From NCBI RefSeq assembly GCF_019041915.1, contig NZ_JAHPYF010000001.1, positions 496,001 through 560,000 on the forward strand: 64,000 nucleotides of DNA, written 5' to 3'. Positions within the stretch are counted from its first letter, which is position 1, and the number at the start of each line of letters is the position of its first letter. The notes below the pieces were generated by a model that made no database searches, had not been told where the DNA came from, and saw only the letters and a list, made by a program, of their open reading frames with translations. The position numbers and the translations under genes are program-made. This stretch comes from Collinsella sp. MSK.8.10. Lineage in GTDB: Bacteria > Actinomycetota > Coriobacteriia > Coriobacteriales > Coriobacteriaceae. Positions 32,262 through 42,295 of the stretch are shown in pieces.

Positions 32262-32625
32262 CGATGGAATCGAGAACCGACAATAGCCCGTTCGCACAGA
32301 TAGAGGCGGAGATTCAAGGTCAGAGTCCGGCTTAAACGGCTTAGCTATCGCACGTCACAACGTTCTCGTCGTCCTCCCTATCGTATTTATAGTGCTTACT
32401 GTGAAAATAGTGAGTTTAGTGAGAATAGTATCGCTCAAGACTCGTGAACTGAATTATTGACCTCTCGCCCAGAATGAGTGGGGCAAATATTCCTATTAGA
32501 GGTCAAATCGAAGCCCAATAGGGCCTTTTCGCCCCGTCATTTCGACCGATCGCTTTCTTTTGAATATTGTCGTAAGCTGGTATCACTTATCTTAATGAAT
32601 GCATACTGTTTGCGAGGTACCCGCC
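32262..32625. other. Region upstream of second paralogue
   Basis: No gene. TAGTGAG-type words repeat near 32406-32432, and TTGACCTCT (about 32457) is mirrored by AGAGGTCAA (about 32498). These may be regulatory; the AT content is higher than in the flanks. Confidence 0.3.
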
Positions 32626-33273
32626 GTGAAACGCTCCACCTATATCGGCCTGCTCGTCTTAGCGTTTGCGATTACCGCAGTCGGCGTAGGAATTATCTAT
32701 CTCGCATTTCTCCCTGCCTCGGCAACGCAGGCGGCGGTTGAAACCGTAAGCTACCCCATCGAAATCCTCACCGATATCGTCAAACCCGATTCGATCACCG
32801 TCGATTTCGACGGTACGCCCGCAGCGCTTGGGGTCAGTAACTATCCCCGAATCGAACTTGGAGCCACGCGCTATACCCAAGATGAGCAGCTTATCGGTAA
32901 GGCAACCAGTTTACTCAAAGGCAAGACGTTTAAGCGGTGGTACGGCGCCGCAACATATCGAGCCAAGAACGGCCAAATGGTTGGCGGGTATCATTCGACC
33001 CTTGAGCTCGATGCGGCAAACGGGAGCAAATTGTGCAACGTCTCATACGACCCCGGCTGCGTGGACAATGAAGGACCGGGGGTCTATATCTCGGATGGCG
33101 ACGTAATCTACGTCATGGAGGGCGACCAGACGGCAGTCGTCGATTTTATGGATCGGTGTACCGAGGATGCCTACGAACAAACCTGCGAGCCCGATCCGCA
33201 GACAGCGCGCAACAGTGGCTCGGCACGCACTTGGCTATTTGACGATGAAATAACCTGGACCCCATCGAAATAA
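32626..33273 (+). CDS. Exported/membrane-anchored protein of unknown function (215 aa)
   Basis: Paralogue of the protein at 30511-31179, on the opposite strand, with the same start type (GTG after GAGGT), anchor helix (YIGLLVLAFAITAVGVGIIY) and shared blocks (SITVDFDGTPAALGVSNYPR; TFKRWYGAATYRAKNG; YDPGCVDNEGPGVYISDGD; GSARTWLFDDEITW). It lies between the two copies of the 91-bp direct repeat, so duplication or mobility of the segment is possible. Function unknown. Confidence 0.65.
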   Translation: MKRSTYIGLLVLAFAITAVGVGIIYLAFLPASATQAAVETVSYPIEILTDIVKPDSITVDFDGTPAALGVSNYPRIELGATRYTQDEQLIGKATSLLKGKTFKRWYGAATYRAKNGQMVGGYHSTLELDAANGSKLCNVSYDPGCVDNEGPGVYISDGDVIYVMEGDQTAVVDFMDRCTEDAYEQTCEPDPQTARNSGSARTWLFDDEITWTPSK

Positions 33274-33283
33274 GGACCCGCCG

Positions 33284-33310
33284 GGCAGGCACCTTTGTGG
33301 TGGTTTCGGC
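33284..33310. repeat. Family B half-copy
   Basis: Only the right half is present (GGCACCTTTGTGGTGGTTTC), seven bases past the paralogue stop. Confidence 0.6.
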
Positions 33311-33324
33311 TCCGATGTTCCACT

Positions 33325-33464
33325 GTCTCGATCTGTAACATCTAGCGGCCCTTTTCGATCCTAGATGTTACAGATTGAGATGAAATGATCGGCGGCGATC
33401 GTTTGTCTCAATCTGTAACAACCGCTCGTCAAATAGGGGCCCAGATGTTACAGGTCGAGACAAA
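33325..33464. repeat. Palindromic repeat family F, two hairpins
   Basis: Two hairpins share arms of the form GTCTCRATCTGTAACA. The first pairs 33325-33345 with 33361-33380; the second pairs 33402-33420 with 33446-33464. Loops differ. Confidence 0.8.
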
Positions 33465-33468
33465 CGGA

Positions 33469-33502
33469 ACCACCGCAAAGGCGCCTACCCCTTCATGGTG
33501 GT
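33469..33502. repeat. Palindromic repeat family B, degenerate copy
   Basis: ACCACCGCAAAGG pairs imperfectly with CCTTCATGGTGGT around CGCCTACC; followed by TTTCGAC. Confidence 0.7.
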
Positions 33503-33589
33503 TTTCGACAAAAGAAGCCGCCCCGATAACAGAGGCGGCATCAAGCAAGTCTATTTATTAGCGTCCCTCAAGACCCAACGAGAACGCAG
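33500..33589. repeat. 91-bp direct repeat, copy 2
   Basis: Matches 32171-32261 with one 1-base gap and a few changes; includes the same hairpin. Confidence 0.85.
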
Positions 33590-33596
33590 AAATGTA

Positions 33597-33670
33597 GCCC
33601 GGGGCTTACCCTTTCCCGAACGCGACCCTCGCGAAGCGCGTGAGCGGGCGGGAAAGGGTAAGCCCCGGGC
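33597..33670. repeat. Long perfect palindrome after the hydratase gene (family E)
   Basis: CCCGGGGCTTACCCTTTCCC (from 33598) pairs perfectly with its complement ending 33669, with a 30-base loop. It lies 16 bases past the hydratase stop. Confidence 0.85.
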
Positions 33671-33685
33671 GGACAATTAAGTGCG

Positions 33686-35986
33686 TTACTCGGCAGCGGC
33701 CTTGAACTTGTTGTAGTTGATCAGGCAGCCGGCCTTGACGATGGCACGCTCCTCTGCCGTCATATCGGCAATGTAGAGCTCAATCTGCTCGACCGCACCG
33801 TCGGCGCGCACCACGTAGGCGGCGATGTCCTTTAGGTCACCGTCGAGCGCGGCACGGATACCCGGCACAAAGACATAGTCGCCCACCTCAAAGCTGGGCT
33901 CGGCCTCCATCTGGAAGGGCACCATACCCCAGTTCATCACGTTGGAGCGATAGCGCTTGGTGGCGTACTCGTGGACGATGTTGGCCAGACCGCCGATCAC
34001 GCGCTGACAGCTCGCGGCCTGCTCGCGGGCGGAACCGTCACCGGGCTTCTTGGCATAGAGCATGGAGCCGTACTCAGTCGCCTTGGCATCGGCCGCGACA
34101 CCCGCGCCGACCAGCGCCTCAAACACGCCCGCAAGCTCGGCATCGAGTGCCGCCAGATCGCCTGCTGCCTCGCCGGCAACGCGGCGCTTCTCCACGGCGT
34201 CGACCTCCTTGGAGCGACCCACGTAGGCCGGATCGCGACGGCTGAGCGTAAACTCGGCCAGGCCCAGCGGGTTGGAGCGGAAGGAGCTCGTCTCGCCCGA
34301 AGGAATGAGCTCGTCGGTCGTGGTGACCGGATCCATGATCTTGGAGCACACCTTGAGCAGGATATCGTCGCCGAGCGGCTCCATCGCGGGCCACGGCTTG
34401 ATGTTGGGACCCTCGACCAGCTCGTCGGCAGGCTCCGCCTTGCCAAAGCCCCAGTACACGCGCTTTTTGTACGGCGCGTCGTCAAAGGTGTACTCGCAGG
34501 CCTCGTCCCAAGTCTCCTCGGGCAGGTCGGTCGCCGGCGTCAGGACGCCGCCGTTGGCAGCCGTCGCCGCAATGGAGCGGGCGTCCATCAGGGCCACGGC
34601 GCTCAGCTGGCCATTGCCCGGCTTGGAACCCTCGCGGTTGGGGAAGTTGCGCGTAGTGTGGCGGATCGAAAGGCCGTTGTTGGCGGGCGTGTCGCCGGCG
34701 CCGAAGCACGGGCCGCAGAACGCCGTGCGCACGATCGCGCCGGCCTCCATGAGGTCGTAGATGTAGCCGCGGCGTGTAAGCTCGAGTGCCACGGGCTGGC
34801 TCGTGGGATAGACCGACAGCGAGAACTCGCCGCAGCCGGTGTTGGCGCCCTTGAGCACGCGGGCAGCCTGGACCACGGAGTCGTAGTTGCCGCCCGAGCA
34901 GCCGGCGATAACGCCCTGCTGCACGTGCAGCTTGCCGTCGACGATCTTGTCGAGCAGGCTAAAGTGCGTCTTGCCCTCGCCGATCTTGGCGGCCTCGAGC
35001 TCCACCTCGTGCAGGATGTCCTCGAGGTTCTCGTTGAGCTCGTCAATCTCAAAGCCGTTGGAAGGATGGAACGGCAGCGCGATCATGGGCTTGATGCTCG
35101 ACAGATCGACCTCGACGCAGCCGTCGTAGTAGGCGACATCGGCGGGCTTGAGCTCGCGGTAGTCGTCGCCGCGGCCGTGCATGGCCAAAAACGCGTGTGT
35201 GTCCTCGTCGGTGGCCCAGATGGAGGAAAGGCAGGTGGTCTCGGTGGTCATGACGTCGACGCCGTTGCGATAGTCAGTCGTCATGCTCGCGATGCCGGGG
35301 CCCACGAACTCCATGACCTTGTTCTTGACGTAGCCCTTGGCAAAGACGGCGCGGATGATGGCGAGCGCCACATCGTGCGGGCCGACGCCGGGGCGCGGAG
35401 CGCCCGTGAGGTAGATGGCGACGACGCCGGGATAGGCGACATCGTAGGTGTCGCGCAGCAGCTGCTTTGCCAGCTCGCCGCCGCCCTCGCCCACGGCCAT
35501 GGTGCCCAGGGCGCCGTAGCGGGTGTGCGAGTCGGAGCCCAAGATCATCTTGCCGCAGCCGGCGAAGTTCTCACGCATAAAGGAGTGGATGACCGCAATA
35601 TGGGGCGGAACGAAGATGCCGCCGTACTTCTTAGCAGCGGAAAGGCCAAAGACGTGGTCGTCCTCGTTGATGGTGCCGCCCACGGCGCACAGCGAGTTAT
35701 GGCAGTTGGTGAGCACGTAGGGCAGCGGGAACTGCTCCATGCCCGAGGCACGCGCCGTTTGGATGATGCCGACAAAGGTGATGTCGTGGCTCGCCATGGC
35801 GTCGAAGCGGATCTTGAGCGCCTCGGGATCTCCGGACGTATTGTGTGCCTGGAGGATCGAATACGCGATGGTGCCACGCTTGGCATCCTCGGGCGTCTGC
35901 GTAATACCGCGCTCGGCAGCCTCGGCCGCAGGCACAACCTCGCTGCCGCCGCGCAGGTAGATGCCGTCCTCGTACAGCTTGACCAT
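33686..35986 (-). CDS. Aconitase-family hydratase (YbhJ-like, 766 aa)
   Basis: Blocks such as [20 protein letters not shown] (near residue 163) and the cluster cysteines in [10 protein letters not shown] and [18 protein letters not shown] identify a 4Fe-4S aconitase-superfamily dehydratase. The full-length order is close to E. coli YbhJ, whose substrate is unknown. Start [19 protein letters not shown] at 35986 follows a GGGAGAC site. It stands alone between palindromic repeats. Confidence 0.85.
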   Translation of the reverse strand: MVKLYEDGIYLRGGSEVVPAAEAAERGITQTPEDAKRGTIAYSILQAHNTSGDPEALKIRFDAMASHDITFVGIIQTARASGMEQFPLPYVLTNCHNSLCAVGGTINEDDHVFGLSAAKKYGGIFVPPHIAVIHSFMRENFAGCGKMILGSDSHTRYGALGTMAVGEGGGELAKQLLRDTYDVAYPGVVAIYLTGAPRPGVGPHDVALAIIRAVFAKGYVKNKVMEFVGPGIASMTTDYRNGVDVMTTETTCLSSIWATDEDTHAFLAMHGRGDDYRELKPADVAYYDGCVEVDLSSIKPMIALPFHPSNGFEIDELNENLEDILHEVELEAAKIGEGKTHFSLLDKIVDGKLHVQQGVIAGCSGGNYDSVVQAARVLKGANTGCGEFSLSVYPTSQPVALELTRRGYIYDLMEAGAIVRTAFCGPCFGAGDTPANNGLSIRHTTRNFPNREGSKPGNGQLSAVALMDARSIAATAANGGVLTPATDLPEETWDEACEYTFDDAPYKKRVYWGFGKAEPADELVEGPNIKPWPAMEPLGDDILLKVCSKIMDPVTTTDELIPSGETSSFRSNPLGLAEFTLSRRDPAYVGRSKEVDAVEKRRVAGEAAGDLAALDAELAGVFEALVGAGVAADAKATEYGSMLYAKKPGDGSAREQAASCQRVIGGLANIVHEYATKRYRSNVMNWGMVPFQMEAEPSFEVGDYVFVPGIRAALDGDLKDIAAYVVRADGAVEQIELYIADMTAEERAIVKAGCLINYNKFKAAAE

Positions 35987-36261
35987 ACTGTCTCCCACTC
36001 TGCCCGAAAGGCTCGGGCGCATAGCATACATTCATTCAATATCGTGCCATAGAACAGTTGCGAGTGGGTTGCGAATCTGCACGTTCACTTTATCTCGGTA
36101 AAGTAAAGGACGAGCCCCTTGCATCACTCTCCTAACAAGGAGTGTCCCAAAGTGCCGGCACAAAAGGAACGTCCCCAAGTGCCAAATGCCGCAAGAATGT
36201 CCCCTTTGACTAGTCATTTAAGAACGTCCCCAATGACTACCCTGCCGTATCCGGAGCAAGG
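35987..36261. other. Upstream region of hydratase with family I repeats
   Basis: No gene. Words such as GTCCCCAAGTGCC and GACTAGTCATTTAAGAACGT (36208 onward) repeat elements also found at 55986-56065 and 59431-59463. Confidence 0.6.
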
Positions 36262-36431
36262 CAACGCCGCAGGTAGAGGACGGACAGCGAGCGACGTCCA
36301 GAGCGAACAAGTTGGCATGAAAAAGGCAAGGCATAGACCTTCTGGTCATGCCTTGCCTTTTGAATGACAAATTGTCGCTCTGGACGTCGAGCAGCGTCGG
36401 CCCGTTACGCGGTTTGGTAAAACCGCGTAAC
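36262..36431. repeat. Covarying palindromic element family D, copy 1
   Basis: Outer stem GCGACGTCCAGAGCGA (36291-36306) with 36375-36389; inner terminator-like hairpin AAAAGGCAAGGCAT... paired with ...ATGCCTTGCCTTTT (36321-36361) around ACCTTCTGGT; second hairpin GTTACGCGGTTT/AAACCGCGTAAC at 36404-36431, overlapping the hspR stop codon by one base. Other copies are at 41641-41739, 56103-56243 and 59547-59686. Confidence 0.85.
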
Positions 36432-36847
36432 TACAAATCCCCGCCGGCGCCCAGCAGCTTGCGCATGACTTGCTCGGGGTTAACTGAGCCGTCGCGCGGG
36501 GCCAGGGCGGTGATCTTCTTTTGCATCTTGTACTCGTGCAGCTCGTCCTCGAGCTGGCGTACGCGGGCGCGGAGCTTCTCGTTCTCGCGTTCGCGCTCCT
36601 CGGCACGCTCCTTCATATCGAGGATGCGCACCACGCCGGCGAGGTTGATGCCCTCGTCGGTCAGTTGGTTGATGAGCTCCAGGCGCTCGATATCGGCACG
36701 CGAATACAGACGCGTGTTGCCGCCCGAGCGCTGGGGATTCACCAAGCCTTTGGACTCGTAGACGCGCAGAGTCTGCGGGTGCATGCCGGTCAGCTCGGCC
36801 GCCACGCTGATCATGTACAGCGGTTTGTTCCTATTGTCCTCGGCCAT
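36431..36847 (-). CDS. hspR: Heat-shock repressor HspR (MerR family)
   Basis: A 138-residue MerR-type protein. The HTH is in YMISVAAELTGMHPQTLRVY (residues about 11-30) followed by SGGNTRLYSRADIERLELIN; a coiled coil (ERERENEKLRARVRQLEDEL) serves for dimerisation. As the last gene of dnaK-grpE-dnaJ-hspR it represses the operon together with DnaK in Actinobacteria. The 27-bp motif upstream of dnaK and clpB is its probable target. Confidence 0.92.
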   Translation of the reverse strand: MAEDNRNKPLYMISVAAELTGMHPQTLRVYESKGLVNPQRSGGNTRLYSRADIERLELINQLTDEGINLAGVVRILDMKERAEERERENEKLRARVRQLEDELHEYKMQKKITALAPRDGSVNPEQVMRKLLGAGGDL

Positions 36848-36919
36848 GCTACCTGACCCCTTTCCGTCTCGTTATCGTCCATCATAAGCCCGTGGGCGCG
36901 GGCGTGCGCCGCGACCGCC

Positions 36920-37885
36920 CTAGTACGTCGCCTTGTAACGGTTGACCTTCTCGCGATAGTCGCGTGTGTCGGTCTCGCGCAGCTTGGTCATGGCATCGCG
37001 CTCGTCATCGGATAGGTTCGTGGGGACCTGCACCTTGATCTCGACGAGCAGCGCGCCTGTGCGGCCACGGTGCTTAACGTCGGGCGCCCCCATTTCCTTA
37101 AAGCGGAACTTCTTGCCCGTCTGGGTACCCGCGGGCACCTTCAGACGAACCGTCGCACCGCCGGGCGTCGGCACGTCCACCGTGCAGCCGAGCGCCGCCT
37201 CGTAGACCGAGACCGGTACCTCCATGGTCACGTCGGCACCTTTGCGCTTAAACAGCGGGTGCTCCTCCACATGCGTGGTCACGACCAGGTCGCCGCGCTC
37301 GCCACCCGCAACGCCATACTCGCCGCGACGCTTGTAGCGCAGCTTGCCGCCGTCGACCGCACCCGCAGGCACCGAGACCGTAATGGTCTGCTGCTCACCT
37401 GTCGAGGGAATGCGATAGGTGACCTTGTGCGTCACACCGCGAAACGCGTCCTCGGCCGTCACATCGACGGTCAGCGACAGGTCGCCGCCCTTGCGAGCAC
37501 GGCTGCGGCCAGCGCCGGCACCGGCAGCGCCCGCAGCCCCGGCAAAGCCCGAGCCCCAATCGCTGCCCCAGGCGCCGTTGCCGCTAAAGATGCTGTCGAA
37601 GATGTCGCCCCAGCCGCTGGCACCCGCGCCGGCACCGTAGCCGCCGCCATACGCGCCGCCCGCGCCCGGCATACCGCCAAACATGAGCATCTGGTCGTAC
37701 TCTTTGCGCTTCTTCTCGTCCGAAAGCGTCTCATAGGCCTCGCTGATCTCCTTAAACTTGGCCTCGTCGCCGCCGGCATCGGGGTGATATTTTTGCGCGA
37801 GCTTGCGAAACGCGCTCTTGATCTCTTTGTCGGAGGCGCTCTTGGATACGCCCAGGATGTCATAGAAGGTTTTGCCTGCAGCCAT
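36920..37885 (-). CDS. dnaJ: DnaJ/CbpA-type co-chaperone (321 aa)
   Basis: J domain [20 protein letters not shown] with the HPD in KYHPDAGG (residues about 34-41), then a Gly-rich linker with [20 protein letters not shown] and the C-terminal substrate-binding domains. The central CxxCxGxG zinc repeats of classical DnaJ are absent, so it is a type II (CbpA-like) J-protein. It activates DnaK ATPase. Start at 37885 rather than at an upstream Met, as it follows GGAGAGGAG. A hairpin separates it from grpE. Confidence 0.92.
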   Translation of the reverse strand: MAAGKTFYDILGVSKSASDKEIKSAFRKLAQKYHPDAGGDEAKFKEISEAYETLSDEKKRKEYDQMLMFGGMPGAGGAYGGGYGAGAGASGWGDIFDSIFSGNGAWGSDWGSGFAGAAGAAGAGAGRSRARKGGDLSLTVDVTAEDAFRGVTHKVTYRIPSTGEQQTITVSVPAGAVDGGKLRYKRRGEYGVAGGERGDLVVTTHVEEHPLFKRKGADVTMEVPVSVYEAALGCTVDVPTPGGATVRLKVPAGTQTGKKFRFKEMGAPDVKHRGRTGALLVEIKVQVPTNLSDDERDAMTKLRETDTRDYREKVNRYKATY

Positions 37886-37957
37886 CGTAGCTCCTCTCCT
37901 GTTACGTCCGCCGTCCATGCAGACGACGGCTCATGCTTTCATATGGCACTAGGCCAG

Positions 37958-37989
37958 AAAGGGCCCCGGGTGTTGCCCCGGGGCCCTTC
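37958..37989 (-). terminator. Hairpin between grpE and dnaJ
   Basis: GGGCCCCGGG pairs with CCCGGGGCCC; on the minus strand it is followed by TTTCTGG. It is a partial terminator or stabilising hairpin within the operon. Confidence 0.6.
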
Positions 37990-37993
37990 TCAA

Positions 37994-38836
37994 TTACTCC
38001 TCGGTGCTCTCGGCCGTATCGGCCGCAGCATCCTCGGGCGCCGCTTCGGGCTCCGGTGCGGGGCGCTTCTCGCCACCGTAGGTCACCGTCACCATCGCGG
38101 AACGCAGGATGCGGTCCGCCATGCGGTAGCCCTTCTGGTACACGTCGTTGACGGTCTCGTCGTACTGCGACGCGTCCTCGACGCGACCCACGGCCTGGTG
38201 CTCGAGCGGATCGAACGCCTCGCCCTTGGGGTCGATGGGCTCAACGCCCTCGTGCGCAAACACATCGAGCAGCTTGGCATGCACCGCGTCGACGCCGTCG
38301 ACGAACTGCTTAAAGTCGTCGGCAAGCTCCTGGCTGCGGGCATGGTCGATCGCACGCTCGATATCATCGACCACCGGCAGCAGCGCGGTGACGAGCTTCT
38401 CGGTCGCGCGCTCGCGCTCGGCGATACGCTCATTGGCGGTGCGGCGACGGAAGTTCTCCCAGTCGGCCTGAAGACGGGCGGTACGCTCAGTGGCGTCCTT
38501 TGCCTTGTCCTCGGCGGCCTTCTGAGCCTCTGCCGCAGCATCGAGCTCATTGCGCACGTCGGCGAGCTCCTTTTGGGCCTGCTCGAACTTGAGCTTAAAG
38601 TCGTTGTCGGCGGCTTCCTCACCGGCGCGGATAGCGGCTTCCACCATCTCGTCCTCGGTCATCGTCGCCTCCTTGTTGGAATCCTCTACCTGGTTCTCGG
38701 CAGCCTCGGCGGCCGCGGCCTCGTTGGCCTCGGTATCGTCGACGGCCTCTACGGGAATCTTCACGTCCTTCTCCTCAGAGTCAACGGGGGCGGCACCAAC
38801 GGCGGCCGCCTCCGTGCGAGCTTTACGGGCGGACAT
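37994..38836 (-). CDS. grpE: Nucleotide exchange factor GrpE
   Basis: The 280-residue protein has an unusually long acidic N-terminal extension (about 105 residues) before the helical dimer region (KLKFEQAQKELADVRNELDA). The C-terminal β-domain carries GEAFDPLEHQAVGRVED and TVNDVYQKGYRMADRILRSA, the GrpE signature. It releases ADP from DnaK. The start MSARKARTEAAAVGA lies two bases after the dnaK stop. Confidence 0.95.
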   Translation of the reverse strand: MSARKARTEAAAVGAAPVDSEEKDVKIPVEAVDDTEANEAAAAEAAENQVEDSNKEATMTEDEMVEAAIRAGEEAADNDFKLKFEQAQKELADVRNELDAAAEAQKAAEDKAKDATERTARLQADWENFRRRTANERIAERERATEKLVTALLPVVDDIERAIDHARSQELADDFKQFVDGVDAVHAKLLDVFAHEGVEPIDPKGEAFDPLEHQAVGRVEDASQYDETVNDVYQKGYRMADRILRSAMVTVTYGGEKRPAPEPEAAPEDAAADTAESTEE

Positions 38837-38838
38837 GA

Positions 38839-40731
<1,893 letters not shown>

Positions 40732-40840
40732 TAGAAATTCCCTCTCTCTTGTGCGTTTGCACCGACTCGGCGGTCTGCCGAGCGGTGTTTCGGCTTGTCT
40801 TTCAGGATGTAGTGTATCCCCTTATGGGCCGGAATATACA

Positions 40841-40867
40841 AAATCTAAGTCAATTCATATAAGATTT
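40841..40867. promoter_or_regulatory. Candidate HspR site at dnaK
   Basis: AAATCTAAGTC, five bases, ATATAAGATTT, identical in both 11-mers to the site at clpB, 110-136 bases upstream of dnaK. It differs from the HAIR consensus (CTTGAGT-N7-ACTCAAG) of other Actinobacteria. Confidence 0.7.
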
Positions 40868-40991
40868 CTTATTGCTGAGAGTTTAGGTTCTTAAATGTGC
40901 AGGTAGATGCGCTGATTGAGTTCTCGGCAAATCTATCGAGATCTATGTAGAGATGGCTGAGGCTTGGGTCCGAGGGTGCCTGGGGCTGCCT

Positions 40992-41105
40992 TGCGGAAAG
41001 CTCGTCCCGTTTTGAGAGCTGATACCGGGTCGCAGTTTCCGCTAGCGGGCCCAACCGGAAACTACGACCCGGTTTTCGGCCAAATAACGGGATGCCCTTT
41101 CCGCA
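40992..41105. repeat. Long inverted repeat (family G)
   Basis: TGCGGAAAG (40992) pairs with CTTTCCGCA (41097), and ACCGGGTCGCAGTTTCCG (41024) with CGGAAACTACGACCCGGT (41056), in a 114-bp palindrome. The minus-strand open frame across it has no protein character and is not called. Confidence 0.8.
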
Positions 41106-41326
41106 GGCGCGCTCAATAGCTCGATATTTCAAGTCACCTTTAGCTAACATTTGCGCAGCTCAACGGCCCCACCTGCGCATTTTTTAGTAAACCTTGGCAT
41201 ACTCGGCGAACGGTATGAAGATGCCGGTCAGAGGGTATTGCAAACGGTCGCTCCCGTGGTATGTTTTTGCCCGAATCAAACCGGCGCGCATCGCCTGTAG
41301 CGTCGGTCAACAGAGAGGAAACTACC

Positions 41327-41512
41327 ATGGCTCATCCCGTAATTGATGCCGACGAGTGCATCGCTTGTGGCGTTTGCGTCGACTCCTGCCCCGCTGGCGT
41401 TCTGGAGCTCCAGGACGTCGCTACCGTCGCTGACGAGGACTCCTGCGTCGCCTGTGGCGCTTGCCAGGACGCTTGCCCCGCTGGCGCGATCACCGAGATC
41501 GTCGAGGAGTAA
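41327..41512 (+). CDS. 2[4Fe-4S] ferredoxin (61 aa)
   Basis: Two CxxCxxC(x3)CP motifs: CIACGVCVDSCPAGV and CVACGACQDACPAGA. Clostridial-type ferredoxin; transfers low-potential electrons. Start MAHPVIDADE at 41327 after AGAGAGGAAA. A strong terminator follows. Confidence 0.95.
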   Translation: MAHPVIDADECIACGVCVDSCPAGVLELQDVATVADEDSCVACGACQDACPAGAITEIVEE

Positions 41513-41547
41513 CAACTCCCCCACTTGCACACTCAAAAGTACACCGT

Positions 41548-41595
41548 GCACAAAAAGGAGGCCTCCGCATCGCCGCGGAGGCCTCCTTTTTGTGC
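41548..41595 (+). terminator. Ferredoxin terminator (bidirectional)
   Basis: Perfect stem from AAAAAGGAGGCCTCCGC (part of a 21-bp arm) to GCGGAGGCCTCCTTTTT, loop ATCGCC, with A-run before and T-run after. Confidence 0.92.
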
Positions 41596-41640
41596 GGATA
41601 ACTAATTTGGCACCGTCGCAGGTTGAGCCCACGTCAGCGA

Positions 41641-41739
41641 AAACGTCCCTAAGCGAGCAAGGTGACGTGAAAGAGGAGGGAAGCGTACTTTGGGTACGCG
41701 ACCGACGATTGAACGTCAGATTGCCGCTTAGGGGCGTTT
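41641..41739. repeat. Covarying palindromic element family D, copy 2
   Basis: Outer stem AAACGTCCCTAAGCG with CGCTTAGGGGCGTTT (one G-U), inner GACGTG...CACGTC-type pairing (GGTGACGTGAAA and TTGAACGTCAGATTG), hairpin GCGTAC-TTTG-GGTACGC at 41683-41699; ten bases past the niaR stop. Confidence 0.8.
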
Positions 41740-41749
41740 GCAGCGTCGG

Positions 41750-42295
41750 CTAAGAGAGATCGTCTTCGTAGGGCATCAGGTCTGCTAGGTAGCCTTTTTC
41801 CTTGAGCATCGCCTCGATCTCGTCGAGGGTCTGTTCGTCCTCCGCCGCAATGCGATGGAAGTGGTAGCCGCTGGTCACCGTCAGCAGCGGGAAGCTCTTG
41901 CCGCTCTCGATATCGCGCAGATAGCGCTCAACATCGCGACGATTGCGGATGTCCAGGTCGGCCGTGATCTTACCGTACACGCGGTGATTGACGATCACGT
42001 TGAGCACGGCGCCTCCGGCGTCGACGATACTCGTGAGCTCATCGCCTGCCTGCTCCACGCTGTGGCGAACCTTGACCAAGCGCGTGGGCACGGCGGGGCT
42101 GCTGGGGGCCTCCTGCAGCACGTAGCCGCGGTTGGTCGCCACGATATCGTGCCCATCGGCGCGCAGCAGGGCGATGTCCTGCACCACGACCTGGCGGCTC
42201 ACACCCACCTCGCGGGCAAGCGCGCTGCCCGAAACTGGCCCCTTGGCTCCCTCGAGCACGGCCATGATGGCACGGCGACGCTCGCGGGCGTCCAT
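41750..42295 (-). CDS. niaR: Niacin-responsive repressor NiaR (HTH_11-3H)
   Basis: The 181-residue protein has a DeoR-like N-terminal HTH (RRRAIMAVLEGAKGPVSGSA and REVGVSRQVVVQDIALLRAD) and a C-terminal 3H domain whose His residues (VKVRHSVEQ, VNHRVYGKI, GYHFHRI) bind metal and niacin. It represses NAD-synthesis genes. It lies with nadC, nadB and nadA, and a 44-bp palindrome upstream of nadA is its likely operator. The TAATG-type junction with nadC puts it in the same operon. Confidence 0.9.
   Translation of the reverse strand: MDARERRRAIMAVLEGAKGPVSGSALAREVGVSRQVVVQDIALLRADGHDIVATNRGYVLQEAPSSPAVPTRLVKVRHSVEQAGDELTSIVDAGGAVLNVIVNHRVYGKITADLDIRNRRDVERYLRDIESGKSFPLLTVTSGYHFHRIAAEDEQTLDEIEAMLKEKGYLADLMPYEDDLS

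Noticed and set aside
30468..33502. CRISPR array from repeated ACCACCACAAAGG words
   Set aside because: Copies are irregularly spaced, palindromic and separated by genes; no spacers of constant size and no cas genes.
40735..40880. CIRCE element for HrcA before dnaK
   Set aside because: No TTAGCACTC-N9-GAGTGCTAA is seen; the operon has hspR instead.
40869..41150. 93-codon open frame on the minus strand
   Set aside because: It spans the long inverted repeat at 40992-41105 and has no family or coding pattern; the reading is a by-product of the palindrome.
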